Positions 18,701 to 26,686 of a stretch of DNA of 64,000 nt are shown piece by piece; within the stretch, counting starts at the first letter, position 1, and the number at the start of each line of letters is the position of its first letter. Position numbers and translations under genes: made by a program. The stretch covers positions 625,394 to 689,393 of the forward strand of contig NZ_LN812103.1 of the NCBI RefSeq assembly GCF_000942395.1. The letters are read 5' to 3'. A model generated the notes under the pieces. The model was given only the letters and a program-made list of their open reading frames with translations. It was not told the DNA's origin and did not search any database. Source of the DNA: Risungbinella massiliensis (lineage in GTDB: Bacteria; Bacillota; Bacilli; Thermoactinomycetales; Thermoactinomycetaceae).

Positions 18701-19552
18701 GTGATTCTTATTTCTACTGTTGTAGATCAGGCAAAGAAGTCCAACCTAACAGGATTTGTTGGGAGAACAGCTAACCTACTAAATGTTGCTTTTACGAGAG
18801 GAAAGGAACAAATCGTATTTGTGGGTAATGTAGAGATGGCACTTCAATCAAATAATTATTTAAAGGATGCAATAGATACCATAAAAGAAAGAGGATTTAT
18901 TTATTCCATATATGATAATGAATTAAATATAAATAAATTGGGTCTGCAACTTGAAAAAGCTTTTAAAATATTTGTGGATGATTGGAAGAATGTCTCCTCA
19001 CCTATAGGGACATATTTGAATCAACACTTTAGCAATGGCATTATTATTGGGGCAAACAAGCATTATGAATTTCTCCTAGAAGCTTTCCATAAAGCAGAAA
19101 AGTCCATTACGATTGTTTCACCATGGATTACCAATTATGTAGTGGATGAGCCATTTATTGAGTTAGTTGAAAAGGCTTTAGCAAAAAAAGTTAAAGTGAA
19201 TATTTTATTTGGGTATCACCAGTCCATATTTACTTTAAGAGATATGGAGAAAATTGTACAACTAGATTACAAGAATCATAAAGATCCAAGAGAAGTATAT
19301 ACATCCTTGCTTAGAATGTATGATCTTTTGGGTAATCAGCTTATTTATCGGCCACCTACCCATACGAAGTTAATCTTAATTGATAATAAATTCTTAATCG
19401 TGGGTTCTCATAATTGGTTATCGAATAAAGGTAATCGAGTAAACGCCAAAGAGGAAGTTAGTTGTATATTATCTGATGCGAAACATATTAACTATATCAA
19501 CGATACAATGTTTAAAAAACAGCATCTGGATAAAACAGTAGTCAACGGGTAG
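15728..19552 (+). CDS. SF1 helicase-PLD nuclease fusion, Mokosh type II (MkoC)-like
   Basis: A 1274-residue protein with an N-terminal unknown region (1-310) and an Upf1/DNA2-like superfamily 1 helicase core. Walker A GPPGTGKTT is at 324-332, a long Lys/Glu-rich coiled coil splits the core (about 440-690), Walker B VDEAGQ is at 792-797, GDVYQL at 817-822, the FQGQE motif near 985 and VAFTRG near 1020. The C-terminus is a phospholipase D-type nuclease domain with one HxKx4D motif (H1212, K1214, D1219) and GSHNW. Helicase plus PLD on one chain matches the architecture described for MkoC of Mokosh type II anti-phage systems. It is a lone gene, more A/T-rich than its neighbours, in an accessory region, which fits horizontal acquisition. 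Defence function is inferred. Confidence 0.8.
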   Translation: MNITDILDYFCEYEANERFMQSSLKNTQGSDFDLALLEDVRKIERALLLKKSMKLNSFIRSKRKGNFIKVLDESKLNRQIEQSLQEKNKQFLQELLIIKGDRTRTEFDELLSSLIEQEEIILCYPFLEKGKQKQPIFTFRAKIEGDRLLVTDFYLNKNSLFILIAETTNNNIEEVEDLYELEIKQFYERVENLEGQNSLHEIISLIDSIFHQIFNRKRAISTFVEYQGWVKVEKVFLTIEELDEINEPSFRQEIKLVKEKLQKSITPALLQKYLYRNENQVHYRSTPNDLHFHYGSYTDAYPINRKQWDVVGNVEKVDLLSVNGPPGTGKTTLLKEIIADQLVKKTKDLISIWDEKWDLINKGTKRQIFQSPLGGENLHSIIITSTNNKAVDNIGKELLEEIPYLNKYIKHNLQIEAGFRGLLCARLGKKENVDFFKNRMVRLLIEELKKDEEQVKEDFLDEFKDTYQKLEDMENRIREYKRQRELLTKSQDITDISNVDIDYLYESMNSLLEELKIKKEKTLAERITIENDRNKLSQQMKSVSRENDVILTKIEEREKDQKELYLALDQFDKGKKFSFLSFFSSKHKEFYQKYPTKRYIEDKIDFVNKELTIMTQKLTQFHEQKCSLEKKQEENDQILLDTINELHHIQKQEELLCNKYDITQSLLKCKNELEQDLECSIEDGIGIYQLVNSPVILRLRKKLFDLSLVIHEEYIKKHKEVIIANLEKIVEGNRWFSSFYDPKQQFKDDFTMGLKGLWETLFMCFPVVSTTLHSFHSNNFQMVEGLFDVILVDEAGQILPHYLVGPLYRARKAVVVGDVYQLEPIRLQRNSLIEKYDQFDVDTQELLCIEKNSVQSYSDDRSDLFDKLEDKKIGIILEEHRRCEESIAHFSNKYVYNSKLQVVKKDNHQKLFGRNLVAFDVRGPQSNENTNEMEVIICKKLIDRYIQVYGEAYKKDIAIITPFKNQAERLKQAIKGVDIGTVHTFQGQEKKVILISTVVDQAKKSNLTGFVGRTANLLNVAFTRGKEQIVFVGNVEMALQSNNYLKDAIDTIKERGFIYSIYDNELNINKLGLQLEKAFKIFVDDWKNVSSPIGTYLNQHFSNGIIIGANKHYEFLLEAFHKAEKSITIVSPWITNYVVDEPFIELVEKALAKKVKVNILFGYHQSIFTLRDMEKIVQLDYKNHKDPREVYTSLLRMYDLLGNQLIYRPPTHTKLILIDNKFLIVGSHNWLSNKGNRVNAKEEVSCILSDAKHINYINDTMFKKQHLDKTVVNG

Positions 19553-19701
19553 AAAGTAGAATATCTGACTCTAACAAATCGAACTCACTCTGATTAACAA
19601 AAAAGAGGGTTGCCAATTTTTATTGGTGTGTATGACTTTTGTCACATGACTTTGGAAATAAGTCATATACCATTGTAGACCCTGGTGACATGTTAGACCT
19701 A

Positions 19702-19750
19702 CCTCCTTCTCTTAGGATGATAATAGAACGTCCTAAGAGGAGGATTTTTT
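19702..19750 (+). promoter_or_regulatory. Terminator-like hairpin sequestering the ribosome site of the next gene
   Basis: CTCTTAGGA (19709-19717) pairs perfectly with TCCTAAGAG (19731-19739), and the stem extends outward through CCTCCTT with GAGGA for 14 bp with one G-U pair. The 3' arm contains the AGAGGAGGA Shine-Dalgarno. Six T residues follow directly and the ATG starts at 19751. The same hairpin could end transcription and hide the ribosome site. Confidence 0.6.
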
Positions 19751-20614
19751 ATGGTAGATGTTCGTAGTTGGAGTTGGTGGAGAGAAGAAAAATTACTTAT
19801 CTGGATAGGTGCATTAGGGATTTGTTTAGGGATATTAACTGGTATTTTGTATTTCATAATTGGTAATGAAATACCACCCAATGGAGAATTGAAAAAACCT
19901 TTGACTTTCTTGCTTGCGTTCGGATTTTTTACCTGGACGACTGCAGCATTTTTACCTTTTACCAAATGGTCCGACAAGCAACGTATTTTTTTCCGCTGGT
20001 CGATGACGGTTTATATTCTTTATAGCTATTTGACTGAGCTTGGATTAACATTATTTGGATATGATCCCCGCTTTGCGAGTGGAAATAATTATGCATCAAC
20101 GATGGGGCTGATTTTTGGATTTATTTCCGTGTTTATGATCGTAAACTATCTATGGTTGTTTATTCATTTTCTGCGTCCCTCTACGAAAGGGAAATACCCC
20201 TATGTTGTTGTTGCCATTCGTTACGCTCTCTTGATATCTTTGATCGGCTTTTCTTCTGGGATCTGGATGGGGGTATTGAGTGGACGTTATAGCCAAGAAG
20301 CAAATCTCATGGTGCTGCACTTTCTTGGGTTTCATGGATTTCAGGCAATTCCTATTATTGGAGCATTGTTGACATTGTCTAAACAAATGAAAACCAGCTT
20401 ACTCCATTTAGGGGGGATAAGCTGGTTTATGGCAACGATTTGTATGGTGATTAAGTCGGTTTTGGGAGAAAGTCTATTTCACTTGGATCTTTTTTTGATA
20501 GGCGCGATCGGATTTTTAGGAATTTGGGTCTATGCGATGCTTAGAAGCTTCATTCTATGGAAAAGAAGTAATCATAATAATATATCTGCTAAAGACAGGA
20601 AGGTAGAATTTTAG
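19751..20614 (+). CDS. Polytopic membrane protein, unknown function
   Basis: A 287-residue protein with about seven or eight hydrophobic spans (starting at residues 16, 49, 78, 110, 150, 190, 213 and 235). Possible functional residues are the histidine-containing block MVLHFLGFHGFQAIPI near residues 188-203, which could bind a metal or haem, and a conserved-looking WFMATICMVIKSVLG span. No family is recognised. The ATG at 19751 is directly preceded by AGGAGG inside a strong hairpin with a T-run, pointing to conditional expression. It converges on the FAD oxidoreductase gene and shares a bidirectional terminator with it. Confidence 0.75.
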   Translation: MVDVRSWSWWREEKLLIWIGALGICLGILTGILYFIIGNEIPPNGELKKPLTFLLAFGFFTWTTAAFLPFTKWSDKQRIFFRWSMTVYILYSYLTELGLTLFGYDPRFASGNNYASTMGLIFGFISVFMIVNYLWLFIHFLRPSTKGKYPYVVVAIRYALLISLIGFSSGIWMGVLSGRYSQEANLMVLHFLGFHGFQAIPIIGALLTLSKQMKTSLLHLGGISWFMATICMVIKSVLGESLFHLDLFLIGAIGFLGIWVYAMLRSFILWKRSNHNNISAKDRKVEF

Positions 20615-20648
20615 AGATATCCCTATTGATATCTTTCCTTTACAAACA

Positions 20649-20681
20649 AAAACCCATCTTCTACATCAGAAGATGGGTTTC
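20649..20681. terminator. Bidirectional terminator
   Basis: AAACCCATCTTCT and AGAAGATGGGTTT form a 13-bp perfect stem between two convergent genes, with A/T-rich tails on both sides. Confidence 0.85.
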
Positions 20682-20690
20682 GTCATTTCT

Positions 20691-21995
20691 TTATTTACTT
20701 GCAACTAGTCGTTTTGCTTGAGCCATTACTTTGTTGGCTGCGTCGTAAGCAGAGTGGAAAGAGAGCTCTGAAAGCTGTCCTTCGCCTTTGCACCAATCTC
20801 CAGCGAAGTAGCTATTGGAGAGACTGTAGAACTTGGTTGGCATAAGGCGTTGGTCATCGATACACTTGATCTCTTGTACAGTCGCTTTTTTGGAGATCCG
20901 TTTCGCAACTAGATGATCACGCCAACCTGGGAAGTGCTTGTCATAGACAGATTCGATTGTTGTTACTTTCTCGTCTGCTTTTCCTTCCCGAATCTCATCT
21001 TCGTTGAGATAGGCGATCGCTTGCATTAGCTGGCCACCTTCAGGAGTACAGGTTTTGTCATAATAGGAGATGTCTGTGATAAAGACACGCTCTCCTTTGT
21101 GATAGATGTAAGTATATGGACTCTCAATCCGTTCCTTTAACCCGATATCATAAACAACGACCTGAGTAGGGAGATACTGATTGTATTCTTGGAACAATTT
21201 TTGGTGATTTGTTTCTGCAAAGAGGGAAGAAAGCTCTTTTGGTGGTACACAGAAAATAAAGTGATCCGCTTGATAAATGGTTTCGTCTTTGCCATAGACT
21301 GCTTTTATGCGATTGTCTTCCATGTCCAACTTACTCACTTTTTCCTTGGTGATGATCTTGCCACCATGTTTTTCGATGATTGCTGCTAATCGGTCGACAA
21401 TTGCTTGCCAACCACCACCAATGTAGGCAACAGCGTGATTAGCTGCAAACATGCGACGATAGTATTGGAAAAAGAGAGGAGAAGGAATTTTAGGTGATTC
21501 ATTGGTAAAAAAGTTGGAGGAAGCAATCGTTAAGAATAAATCTCGAATTTGCTCTTTTTCGTCTTCCAGATATTCTCCGATCGGAGTTCCTTCTTCCCCG
21601 CGTTCTAGAGAGCTGATCGTTTTCATAATTTCATATGCGAAGCGGACTTTGTTCTCTGTATCCAAGATTCTTGTTTTGTAGAGACCTTCTAAAGTCGCAG
21701 GCATGGGGGTCATGAAGGAGCCGAGGTCATAAAATGCCTTTTTGGGAGAAAAGTCTTTCCAATCAATCTCTAAACCAATTTCATTTTCTAACTTGCGAAG
21801 GATCGATTTATCTCGAGCGTAGATCGCATGGGCACCAAAATTAAAGTTAAAACCTTTCATCGGAATGCTCATTGCACGCCCCCCAAGTTTTGGGGCTTTC
21901 TCCAGCAACGTCACTTGATAACCATGATAGGCTAGTCTAGCAGCTGCCGATAAACCAGCTAGACCCCCACCTACAACAACAACTTTCTCCGGCAA
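20691..21995 (-). CDS. FAD-dependent amine oxidase / phytoene desaturase-like oxidoreductase
   Basis: A 434-residue flavoprotein. The N-terminal dinucleotide-binding motif is VVVVGGGLAGLSAAARLAYHGYQVTLLEK, followed by the GGRAMS segment typical of CrtN/amine oxidase families; the C-terminal FAD-contact region is SYFAGDW. The substrate is not evident and no carotenoid genes are nearby, so a carotenoid role is not supported. I take TTG at 21995 as the start because AGAGGAGT lies 8 nt upstream; the GTG at 22004 would sit on top of that site. It is a single gene facing the previous membrane protein. Confidence 0.82.
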   Translation of the reverse strand: MPEKVVVVGGGLAGLSAAARLAYHGYQVTLLEKAPKLGGRAMSIPMKGFNFNFGAHAIYARDKSILRKLENEIGLEIDWKDFSPKKAFYDLGSFMTPMPATLEGLYKTRILDTENKVRFAYEIMKTISSLERGEEGTPIGEYLEDEKEQIRDLFLTIASSNFFTNESPKIPSPLFFQYYRRMFAANHAVAYIGGGWQAIVDRLAAIIEKHGGKIITKEKVSKLDMEDNRIKAVYGKDETIYQADHFIFCVPPKELSSLFAETNHQKLFQEYNQYLPTQVVVYDIGLKERIESPYTYIYHKGERVFITDISYYDKTCTPEGGQLMQAIAYLNEDEIREGKADEKVTTIESVYDKHFPGWRDHLVAKRISKKATVQEIKCIDDQRLMPTKFYSLSNSYFAGDWCKGEGQLSELSFHSAYDAANKVMAQAKRLVASK

Positions 21996-22156
21996 GGATA
22001 ACACTCCTCTGTAAAAACGTTTTCATTTTATTTTTAAATGAGGATTCTCGCACCTATTGTAACAATTTCAAAGCGAAAGGAGTAGCCTTTTTCTTCCATT
22101 CCTAATTTTTCGAAAAAATAGTTTGGAAAAACCTTTAGGCATAGTGCATCTAATCT

Positions 22157-22206
22157 AACAAAAAGAAACCACCACGAAAAAAAGAAGTGATGGTTTCTTT
22201 TTGTTA
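22157..22206 (-). terminator. Terminator of the ccdC-like gene
   Basis: AACAAAAAGAAACCACCAC pairs with GTGATGGTTTCTTTTTGTT. Read on the minus strand it ends in a long T-rich run just after the ccdC-like stop. Confidence 0.75.
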
Positions 22207-22722
22207 AGATAGAGGAGAGACAGTTTTTTCGGATTCTGAATCGATTTGATTCGCTAGTTTTCGGTATTGTTGGTACATTGCCATTCGCCAAGGAAGTAGC
22301 ATTCCAAAAGCTAGGATGAAAAAAAGGCCGGCAGTTTCCATGATCGAAATATGTTGCTCAATATAGCTGTGTAGGCCAATACGTGCAGATAATAGGATAA
22401 ACAGAATAAATACGAATGCTCGAGATTTTTTTAGATAGATCTCACCATCTACAATGTGAAATCGAGATGTAATAATAAGTGGAATGGCAAGAAAGATCAT
22501 ACCTGCCAAAAAGGCAAGCGCTGCCCAACTCCATGGGATATGGGTAGGAGGATACAGGAACATCGCAAAACCAGTACTCATCCCGATCGGCGGTATCAAT
22601 ATTTTTTTGGCGTTGGTTGGCTTTTTGGTTGCTCGTATTCGCAAGATTGCCATCGTGGAACCCATAATGATCAACATTGCCATGACAATCACATTTAGAT
22701 TAAATGGTATGATATGACCCAT
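22204..22722 (-). CDS. CcdC-like membrane protein (DUF1453)
   Basis: A 172-residue membrane protein with four or five spans. The run KKILIPPIGMSTGFAMFLYPP followed by IPWSWAALAFLAG is characteristic of CcdC/DUF1453 proteins, which in Bacillus lie near cytochrome c maturation genes. Its biochemical role is not established, and no cytochrome genes are visible here. The ATG at 22722 is 9 nt from AAGGAG. It is a single gene transcribed away from the trpS T-box. Confidence 0.75.
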   Translation of the reverse strand: MGHIIPFNLNVIVMAMLIIMGSTMAILRIRATKKPTNAKKILIPPIGMSTGFAMFLYPPTHIPWSWAALAFLAGMIFLAIPLIITSRFHIVDGEIYLKKSRAFVFILFILLSARIGLHSYIEQHISIMETAGLFFILAFGMLLPWRMAMYQQYRKLANQIDSESEKTVSPLS

Positions 22723-22864
22723 CCCAACACACTCCTTTTCTCAACAATTTAGTATAACACATGGCGAGATACCTTCTCTTCTTGACTTCGGGTTTGACTT
22801 TCTTTACAATTCAACTCACTAGTATCTTATGTAGCCAAAAGATAGCACATGTTATACCTAAGGG

Positions 22865-23116
22865 AAACAAATAAATGCAGAGATGAAGAAGAGTAACCTT
22901 CTTGTATAGTAAAAGAGAGTTGGCGGTTGGTGCGAGCCAATACTAGACAGTTGGTGAATGGGCTTCGGAGCAGCATCCGAAAAAAGGCGTTGGCCAAAGT
23001 AGGGTTGCCGGGGAGACTCGTTAAATCGGAAAGCTGTGTTACCTGACACATTAGGTGACAAATTAGGGTGGTACCGCGAGTAAAGCTCGTCCCTTTCTGG
23101 GATGGGCTTTTTTTAT
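22865..23116 (+). ncRNA. T-box riboswitch for tryptophanyl-tRNA synthetase
   Basis: Shows the Stem I parts (AGTA near 22888, then a GGTGCGAGCC distal segment), a candidate specifier TGG at 22959-22961 in the context GAATGGGC (Trp), and the conserved antiterminator AGGGTGGTACCGCG at 23065-23078. This is followed by the terminator AGCTCGTCCC/GGGATGGGCT with a T7 tail. Uncharged tRNA-Trp should stabilise the antiterminator and allow trpS expression. An unusual 170-nt spacer containing a dispersed repeat separates it from trpS. Confidence 0.93.
23084..23116 (+). terminator. T-box terminator
   Basis: AGCTCGTCCC, loop TTTCT, GGGATGGGCT and seven T residues: the conditional terminator of the trpS T-box. 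Confidence 0.88.
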
Positions 23117-23128
23117 TTATTTGATATA

Positions 23129-23258
23129 GCTTGTTGCATTAATCCAAGTTAAAAGTAGGCGCACCACCGGTTTTCCCGCTTCTGATATGCTCCGGCTCCT
23201 CGCTCATAGTCGCATCTCAAAAGGGGAAACCTCTGGCTTTGAGCTATTTAGGCAAGAT
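23129..23258 (+). repeat. Dispersed 135-bp repeat family 1, copy B
   Basis: Nearly identical over its left two thirds to the copy at 29445-29580 (TTGTTGCATTAATCCAAGTT, CCGGTTTTCCCGCTT, CTCATAGTCGCATCTCAAAA); the right end is degraded (GAGCTATTTAGGCAAG). It lies between the trpS T-box terminator and the trpS start codon, lengthening the leader. Confidence 0.85.
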
Positions 23259-23288
23259 CTAAAAAGGAAAATGAAGGAGTGTATTTAT

Positions 23289-24281
23289 TTGAATCGCATT
23301 TTTAGTGGAATTCAACCAACAAGAGTAGCTCATTTAGGTAATTATTTAGGAGCGCTAAAACATTTTGTCGACTATCAAGAAGCAGAAAATACAGAGTCTT
23401 TTTTCTGTGTGGTCGATTTACATGCCTTGACTGTTCGCCAAGACCCCAAAGAACTACATGAGAGAACGCTTGATCTGATTGCAACTTACTTAGCAATTGG
23501 ACTTGATCCCAATAAGGCGAATCTATTCGTCCAATCTCATGTACCAGCACATAGTGAGGCTGCTTGGTTGTTAACGACAATCTCTCGGATGGGAGAGATG
23601 AGTCGGATGACACAATTTAAAGATAAGAGTAAAGGATCTAGCGAGACAGCCGGTGTAGGTCTTTTTAGTTATCCTATTTTGATGGCAGGTGACATCTTAC
23701 TTTATCAGACCTCACAGGTACCAGTAGGGGAGGATCAGAAGCAACATCTGGAACTGGCTCGTGATCTAGCTGAGCGGTTTAATCGGGATTATGGAGATAT
23801 CTTTACTATTCCAGAGCCAATGATTAATAAAGTGGGTGCACGTATCATGGGCTTGGACCAGCCAGAGAAAAAGATGAGCAAATCGGCAGAGAGCGAGTTC
23901 AACTACATCACCTTACTCGATACACCGAAGCAAATCGAGAAAAAATTGAAGCGTGCGGTAACAGATTCGGAGAATGAGATTCGCTTTGATCCTGAGAACA
24001 AGCCAGGGGTGAGCAATCTTTTGACCATTGAGAGCGTCATAACTGGTCAAAGTATCTCCGAATTAGAACAACACTATCAAGGCATGGGCTATGGTGCATT
24101 GAAAAAAGAGTTGATCGAAGTGGTGACTGATCACCTACGCCCAATCCAAGAACGTTATCAAGAGATTCGCTATTCAGATGAGCTATTCCATACTTTGCGA
24201 AAAGGAGCAGCAAGAGCAAATGAGGTAGCTGGAGAAACGTTAGCGAAGATGAAAAAGGCAATGGGGCTCATTCAATTGTAA
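23289..24281 (+). CDS. trpS: Tryptophanyl-tRNA synthetase
   Basis: Class I synthetase charging tRNA-Trp. Starting at TTG 23289 gives 330 residues, the usual bacterial length, beginning with IFSGIQPTRVAHLGNYLGA (HIGH-type motif). KMSKSAES is the KMSKS loop, and GEDQKQHLELARDLAERFN is the adenylate-site block. TTG is preceded by GAAGGAG with 8-nt spacing. The longer frame from 23187 reads through the repeat element and is rejected. Expression is controlled by the upstream T-box. It sits in the accessory region as an isolated housekeeping gene. Confidence 0.96.
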   Translation: MNRIFSGIQPTRVAHLGNYLGALKHFVDYQEAENTESFFCVVDLHALTVRQDPKELHERTLDLIATYLAIGLDPNKANLFVQSHVPAHSEAAWLLTTISRMGEMSRMTQFKDKSKGSSETAGVGLFSYPILMAGDILLYQTSQVPVGEDQKQHLELARDLAERFNRDYGDIFTIPEPMINKVGARIMGLDQPEKKMSKSAESEFNYITLLDTPKQIEKKLKRAVTDSENEIRFDPENKPGVSNLLTIESVITGQSISELEQHYQGMGYGALKKELIEVVTDHLRPIQERYQEIRYSDELFHTLRKGAARANEVAGETLAKMKKAMGLIQL

Positions 24282-24297
24282 AAGAGAAAAATCCTGT

Positions 24298-24337
24298 TCA
24301 TCCAATGGATGTAGCAGGATTTTTTTGTTTTGGATCT
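24298..24337 (+). terminator. trpS: trpS terminator
   Basis: AAATCCTG...CATCC, loop AAT, GGATG...CAGGATTT and a TTTTTT run directly after trpS. Confidence 0.85.
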
Positions 24338-24702
24338 CAATAATGCTGGATTTTTTCCATGTGGAATGTTATTCATCTAGTAATCTATAGCTAAGAATGT
24401 ATTGGGATCTTGGTAAATAAGTTACTTCTACTTTTTTCTTGTAAGATGAATTTCCTAGTTTGGAAAGACTTCTTCACCAATATGGGATAAGTCTATATTT
24501 TGAGAATGATAATTCTTTGACTCGACACTTTCATTATACTTACAGGTATCATTTTACGTGGCGATTGGTCAGGATCACAACCCTTAAAGAAAAAAAGAGA
24601 GCCAATTATGACCAGTGACTCTTCAAAGATGGGCTCTGATGATCAAGAAAATTACTGCAATCTCAAGATAAAGAGAAACCAAGAGAAAATGGTGTATGTA
24701 TT

Positions 24703-24735
24703 CTGCTATTCCTATGGATGTAGCAGTTTTTTTTC
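24703..24735 (+). terminator. Second terminator-like hairpin
   Basis: CTGCTA/TAGCAG with the inner ATGGATG phrase and eight T residues. It resembles the trpS terminator (both contain ATGGATGTAGCAG), so it may be a diverged duplicate. It lies in a 1.28-kb stretch with no intact gene. Confidence 0.5.
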
Positions 24736-24825
24736 TTATTAGAGAAGAAAAACTTTAGATTTATAGGAATATATATACAAAAAACCTGTGTTAGAGAGGT
24801 TGAAAAACGGTTTGCTTGCAATTAT

Positions 24826-25403
24826 GTGTTACATACAGTGCTTCTGCTATTTCTCGGTTTTTGGTTTTGGACGACAATTGCCCCCGTTAACCGGTTTAAT
24901 TGGCTCCTAGAAAATTTGTTAGTGATCCTGTTCTTTTCAATATAGTAAGTACTTATTATCGGTATTCGTTTTCAAACTCTTCTTATATCTTGATCGCAAT
25001 ATTCTTTTTCACTGCATCTCTTAGGGGCTCATTACTCGTACTATATTCTGGGGGTAGTGTCACTGTTTGACTGGATTGAACCTGGGCGTCATAACTATGA
25101 TCATGTGGTCGTTTTGCTTAGGGTATTCTCTTAGCGATTCCATTTGTTAAGTATTGCGTGATGTGATCCAGATCAAAAAAGGCTGGCGCTCTATCTTTAC
25201 AGTTATATTGGTTATTGCTACTGGTGCTTTTTATGAACTAATTGAAATGTGGGTGACATTATCGTTTCACCTGAACAAGGGGCTGCGTTTGTGGGAACCC
25301 AAGGTGACGAAGTGGGTGCACAACATGATGTGGAACTGGCTATGTATAGTGCGATGTTGATGTTGAGATTTGTCACGGTGCTAGTTATACCTAAAAGAAA
25401 TAA
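24826..25403 (+). pseudogene. Decayed DUF2238 (YjdF-like) membrane protein gene
   Basis: Fragments in different plus frames read in order like one DUF2238 protein. They are FWFWTTIAPVNRFNWLLENL (24850 on, then a stop), a middle part ending WIEPGRHNYDHVVVLL (about 25070-25115), RSIFTVILVIATGAFYELIE (about 25187-25245), and SPEQGAAFVGTQGDE in a further frame (about 25267-25310). The known family has the same order: IAP...FDWFLEN, RNHYDRVVH, YEIIEW, GTQGDEWDAQKDM. At least three frameshifts or stops are needed, so the gene is dead. The rest of 24338-25563 shows only the hairpin above. Confidence 0.65.
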
Positions 25404-25563
25404 GTAGATGTATTTTAAATAAACGGTTGTATATTGCGTAAAATTTTCCAAGCTAGAGATTGTCTGGTAAACATCTGATTTAGGAAGCTATCAGAGGTAA
25501 AAGAATGAATTTATCATACTCGGATAAGATAACAACAATTACTAAAGAAATAGGTGTTTGGTC

Positions 25564-26529
25564 ATGACAAATAATATCAACTTAAGTACCCGTGAACATA
25601 GCTTATGGGAAGGGAAAAATAAAAAGGTAGAAACAGAAACAAGGGGACTAGAGTTATTAGTGGGAGATAATAATCTTTTATCAATTAGCTTTTTAAAACG
25701 AGGAATTGAAAGATCAAAAGCAGTTGCCCTAATCAAATTACCCAATGGATGGGCTACTGGATTTCTGGTTTCGAAAGATTTGTTGCTTACAAACCATCAT
25801 GTATTTCCTACAGCTCAAGCTGCAAATGAATCTCAAATAATTTTTAACTTCGAAAACGACATTTATGGAAATCCTGAACCTGTTGATATATATGTTGGGA
25901 ATTCAAACGATTTTTTTTGGAGCAATGAAAGTCTAGACTATGCTCTGGTTAAAGTAAATAAACGAAGTAACTTAAATGTTATTGAAAATGTGGATTATAC
26001 AAATGCACTAGGACTTACTGATAAAGTGCAACCAGGAGAACGTTGGGGATTTATTTCCCTTATATCACAAACGAATATAGGAATTAACCAAAGGGTGAAT
26101 ATCATTCAACATCCTAGCGGCAGGATGAAGGAGATAGCTCTTCACGACAATCGTATAACAGACATAAATCCAAACCAAACAATTATTAAATATACAACAG
26201 ATTCAGAGCCGGGATCTTCAGGATCTCCTGGATTTACAGATACATGGGATCTAGTATTTCTACATCATTCTAGTGGTGATGTAGATGCAAATGGTATATG
26301 CACTAATAATGAGGGAATTTTGATTTCGGCGATTGTGAATGATTTAATTCAATCTTTAAAGGATGAAAAAGGTATGCAAATTCTATTCGAATTAGGGATT
26401 GCTGGAGTTAAAGAATTTTCTTATGGCTCTTCTCCAGCATCAAATTCGCCAGATTTAAAAATTACTCGCTCCGATTTTGAGTCCTTTAATAACATTAACT
26501 ACAATGTTCGCGTGATATTGAAAGAGTAG
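25564..26529 (+). CDS. Trypsin-like serine endopeptidase (S1/V8-type), cytoplasmic
   Basis: A 321-residue chymotrypsin-fold protease with a visible catalytic triad: His79 in LTNHHVF, Asp125 in LDYALVKV, Ser219 in PGSSGSP. The oxyanion context and the GWATGFLVSKDLLLTN beta-strand block are typical of V8/trypsin-like peptidases. There is no signal peptide or membrane span, so it should act in the cytosol. About 50 residues precede the protease domain and 30 follow it. The ATG at 25564 is 7 nt from AGGTG. It is the first gene of a small cluster with a YCII protein and two ATP-grasp proteins, where a protease could process a modified peptide. It could instead be a stand-alone conflict-system peptidase. 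Confidence 0.85.
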   Translation: MTNNINLSTREHSLWEGKNKKVETETRGLELLVGDNNLLSISFLKRGIERSKAVALIKLPNGWATGFLVSKDLLLTNHHVFPTAQAANESQIIFNFENDIYGNPEPVDIYVGNSNDFFWSNESLDYALVKVNKRSNLNVIENVDYTNALGLTDKVQPGERWGFISLISQTNIGINQRVNIIQHPSGRMKEIALHDNRITDINPNQTIIKYTTDSEPGSSGSPGFTDTWDLVFLHHSSGDVDANGICTNNEGILISAIVNDLIQSLKDEKGMQILFELGIAGVKEFSYGSSPASNSPDLKITRSDFESFNNINYNVRVILKE

Positions 26530-26686
26530 GAATGGTAAAGAGGGATTATTTGTTGGTCTAAAAAGGGGGTATTTTCTATATATTCCAAAAAATATTATGT
26601 TTGATAAGTGTATAATATCTCAACGTATGAGGGAGGTTAATAAAAGAAGTTAAACAATTTGATGATATAAAAGGAGGAATTTTAAA

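Noticed and set aside
23187-23288. N-terminal extension of trpS
   Set aside because: The extra 34 codons are translated repeat element; the TTG at 23289 has a proper ribosome site and gives the normal 330-residue enzyme.
24498-24520. Fur-box-like GAGAATGATAATTCT
   Set aside because: Only one half-site fits the consensus, and no intact iron gene follows.
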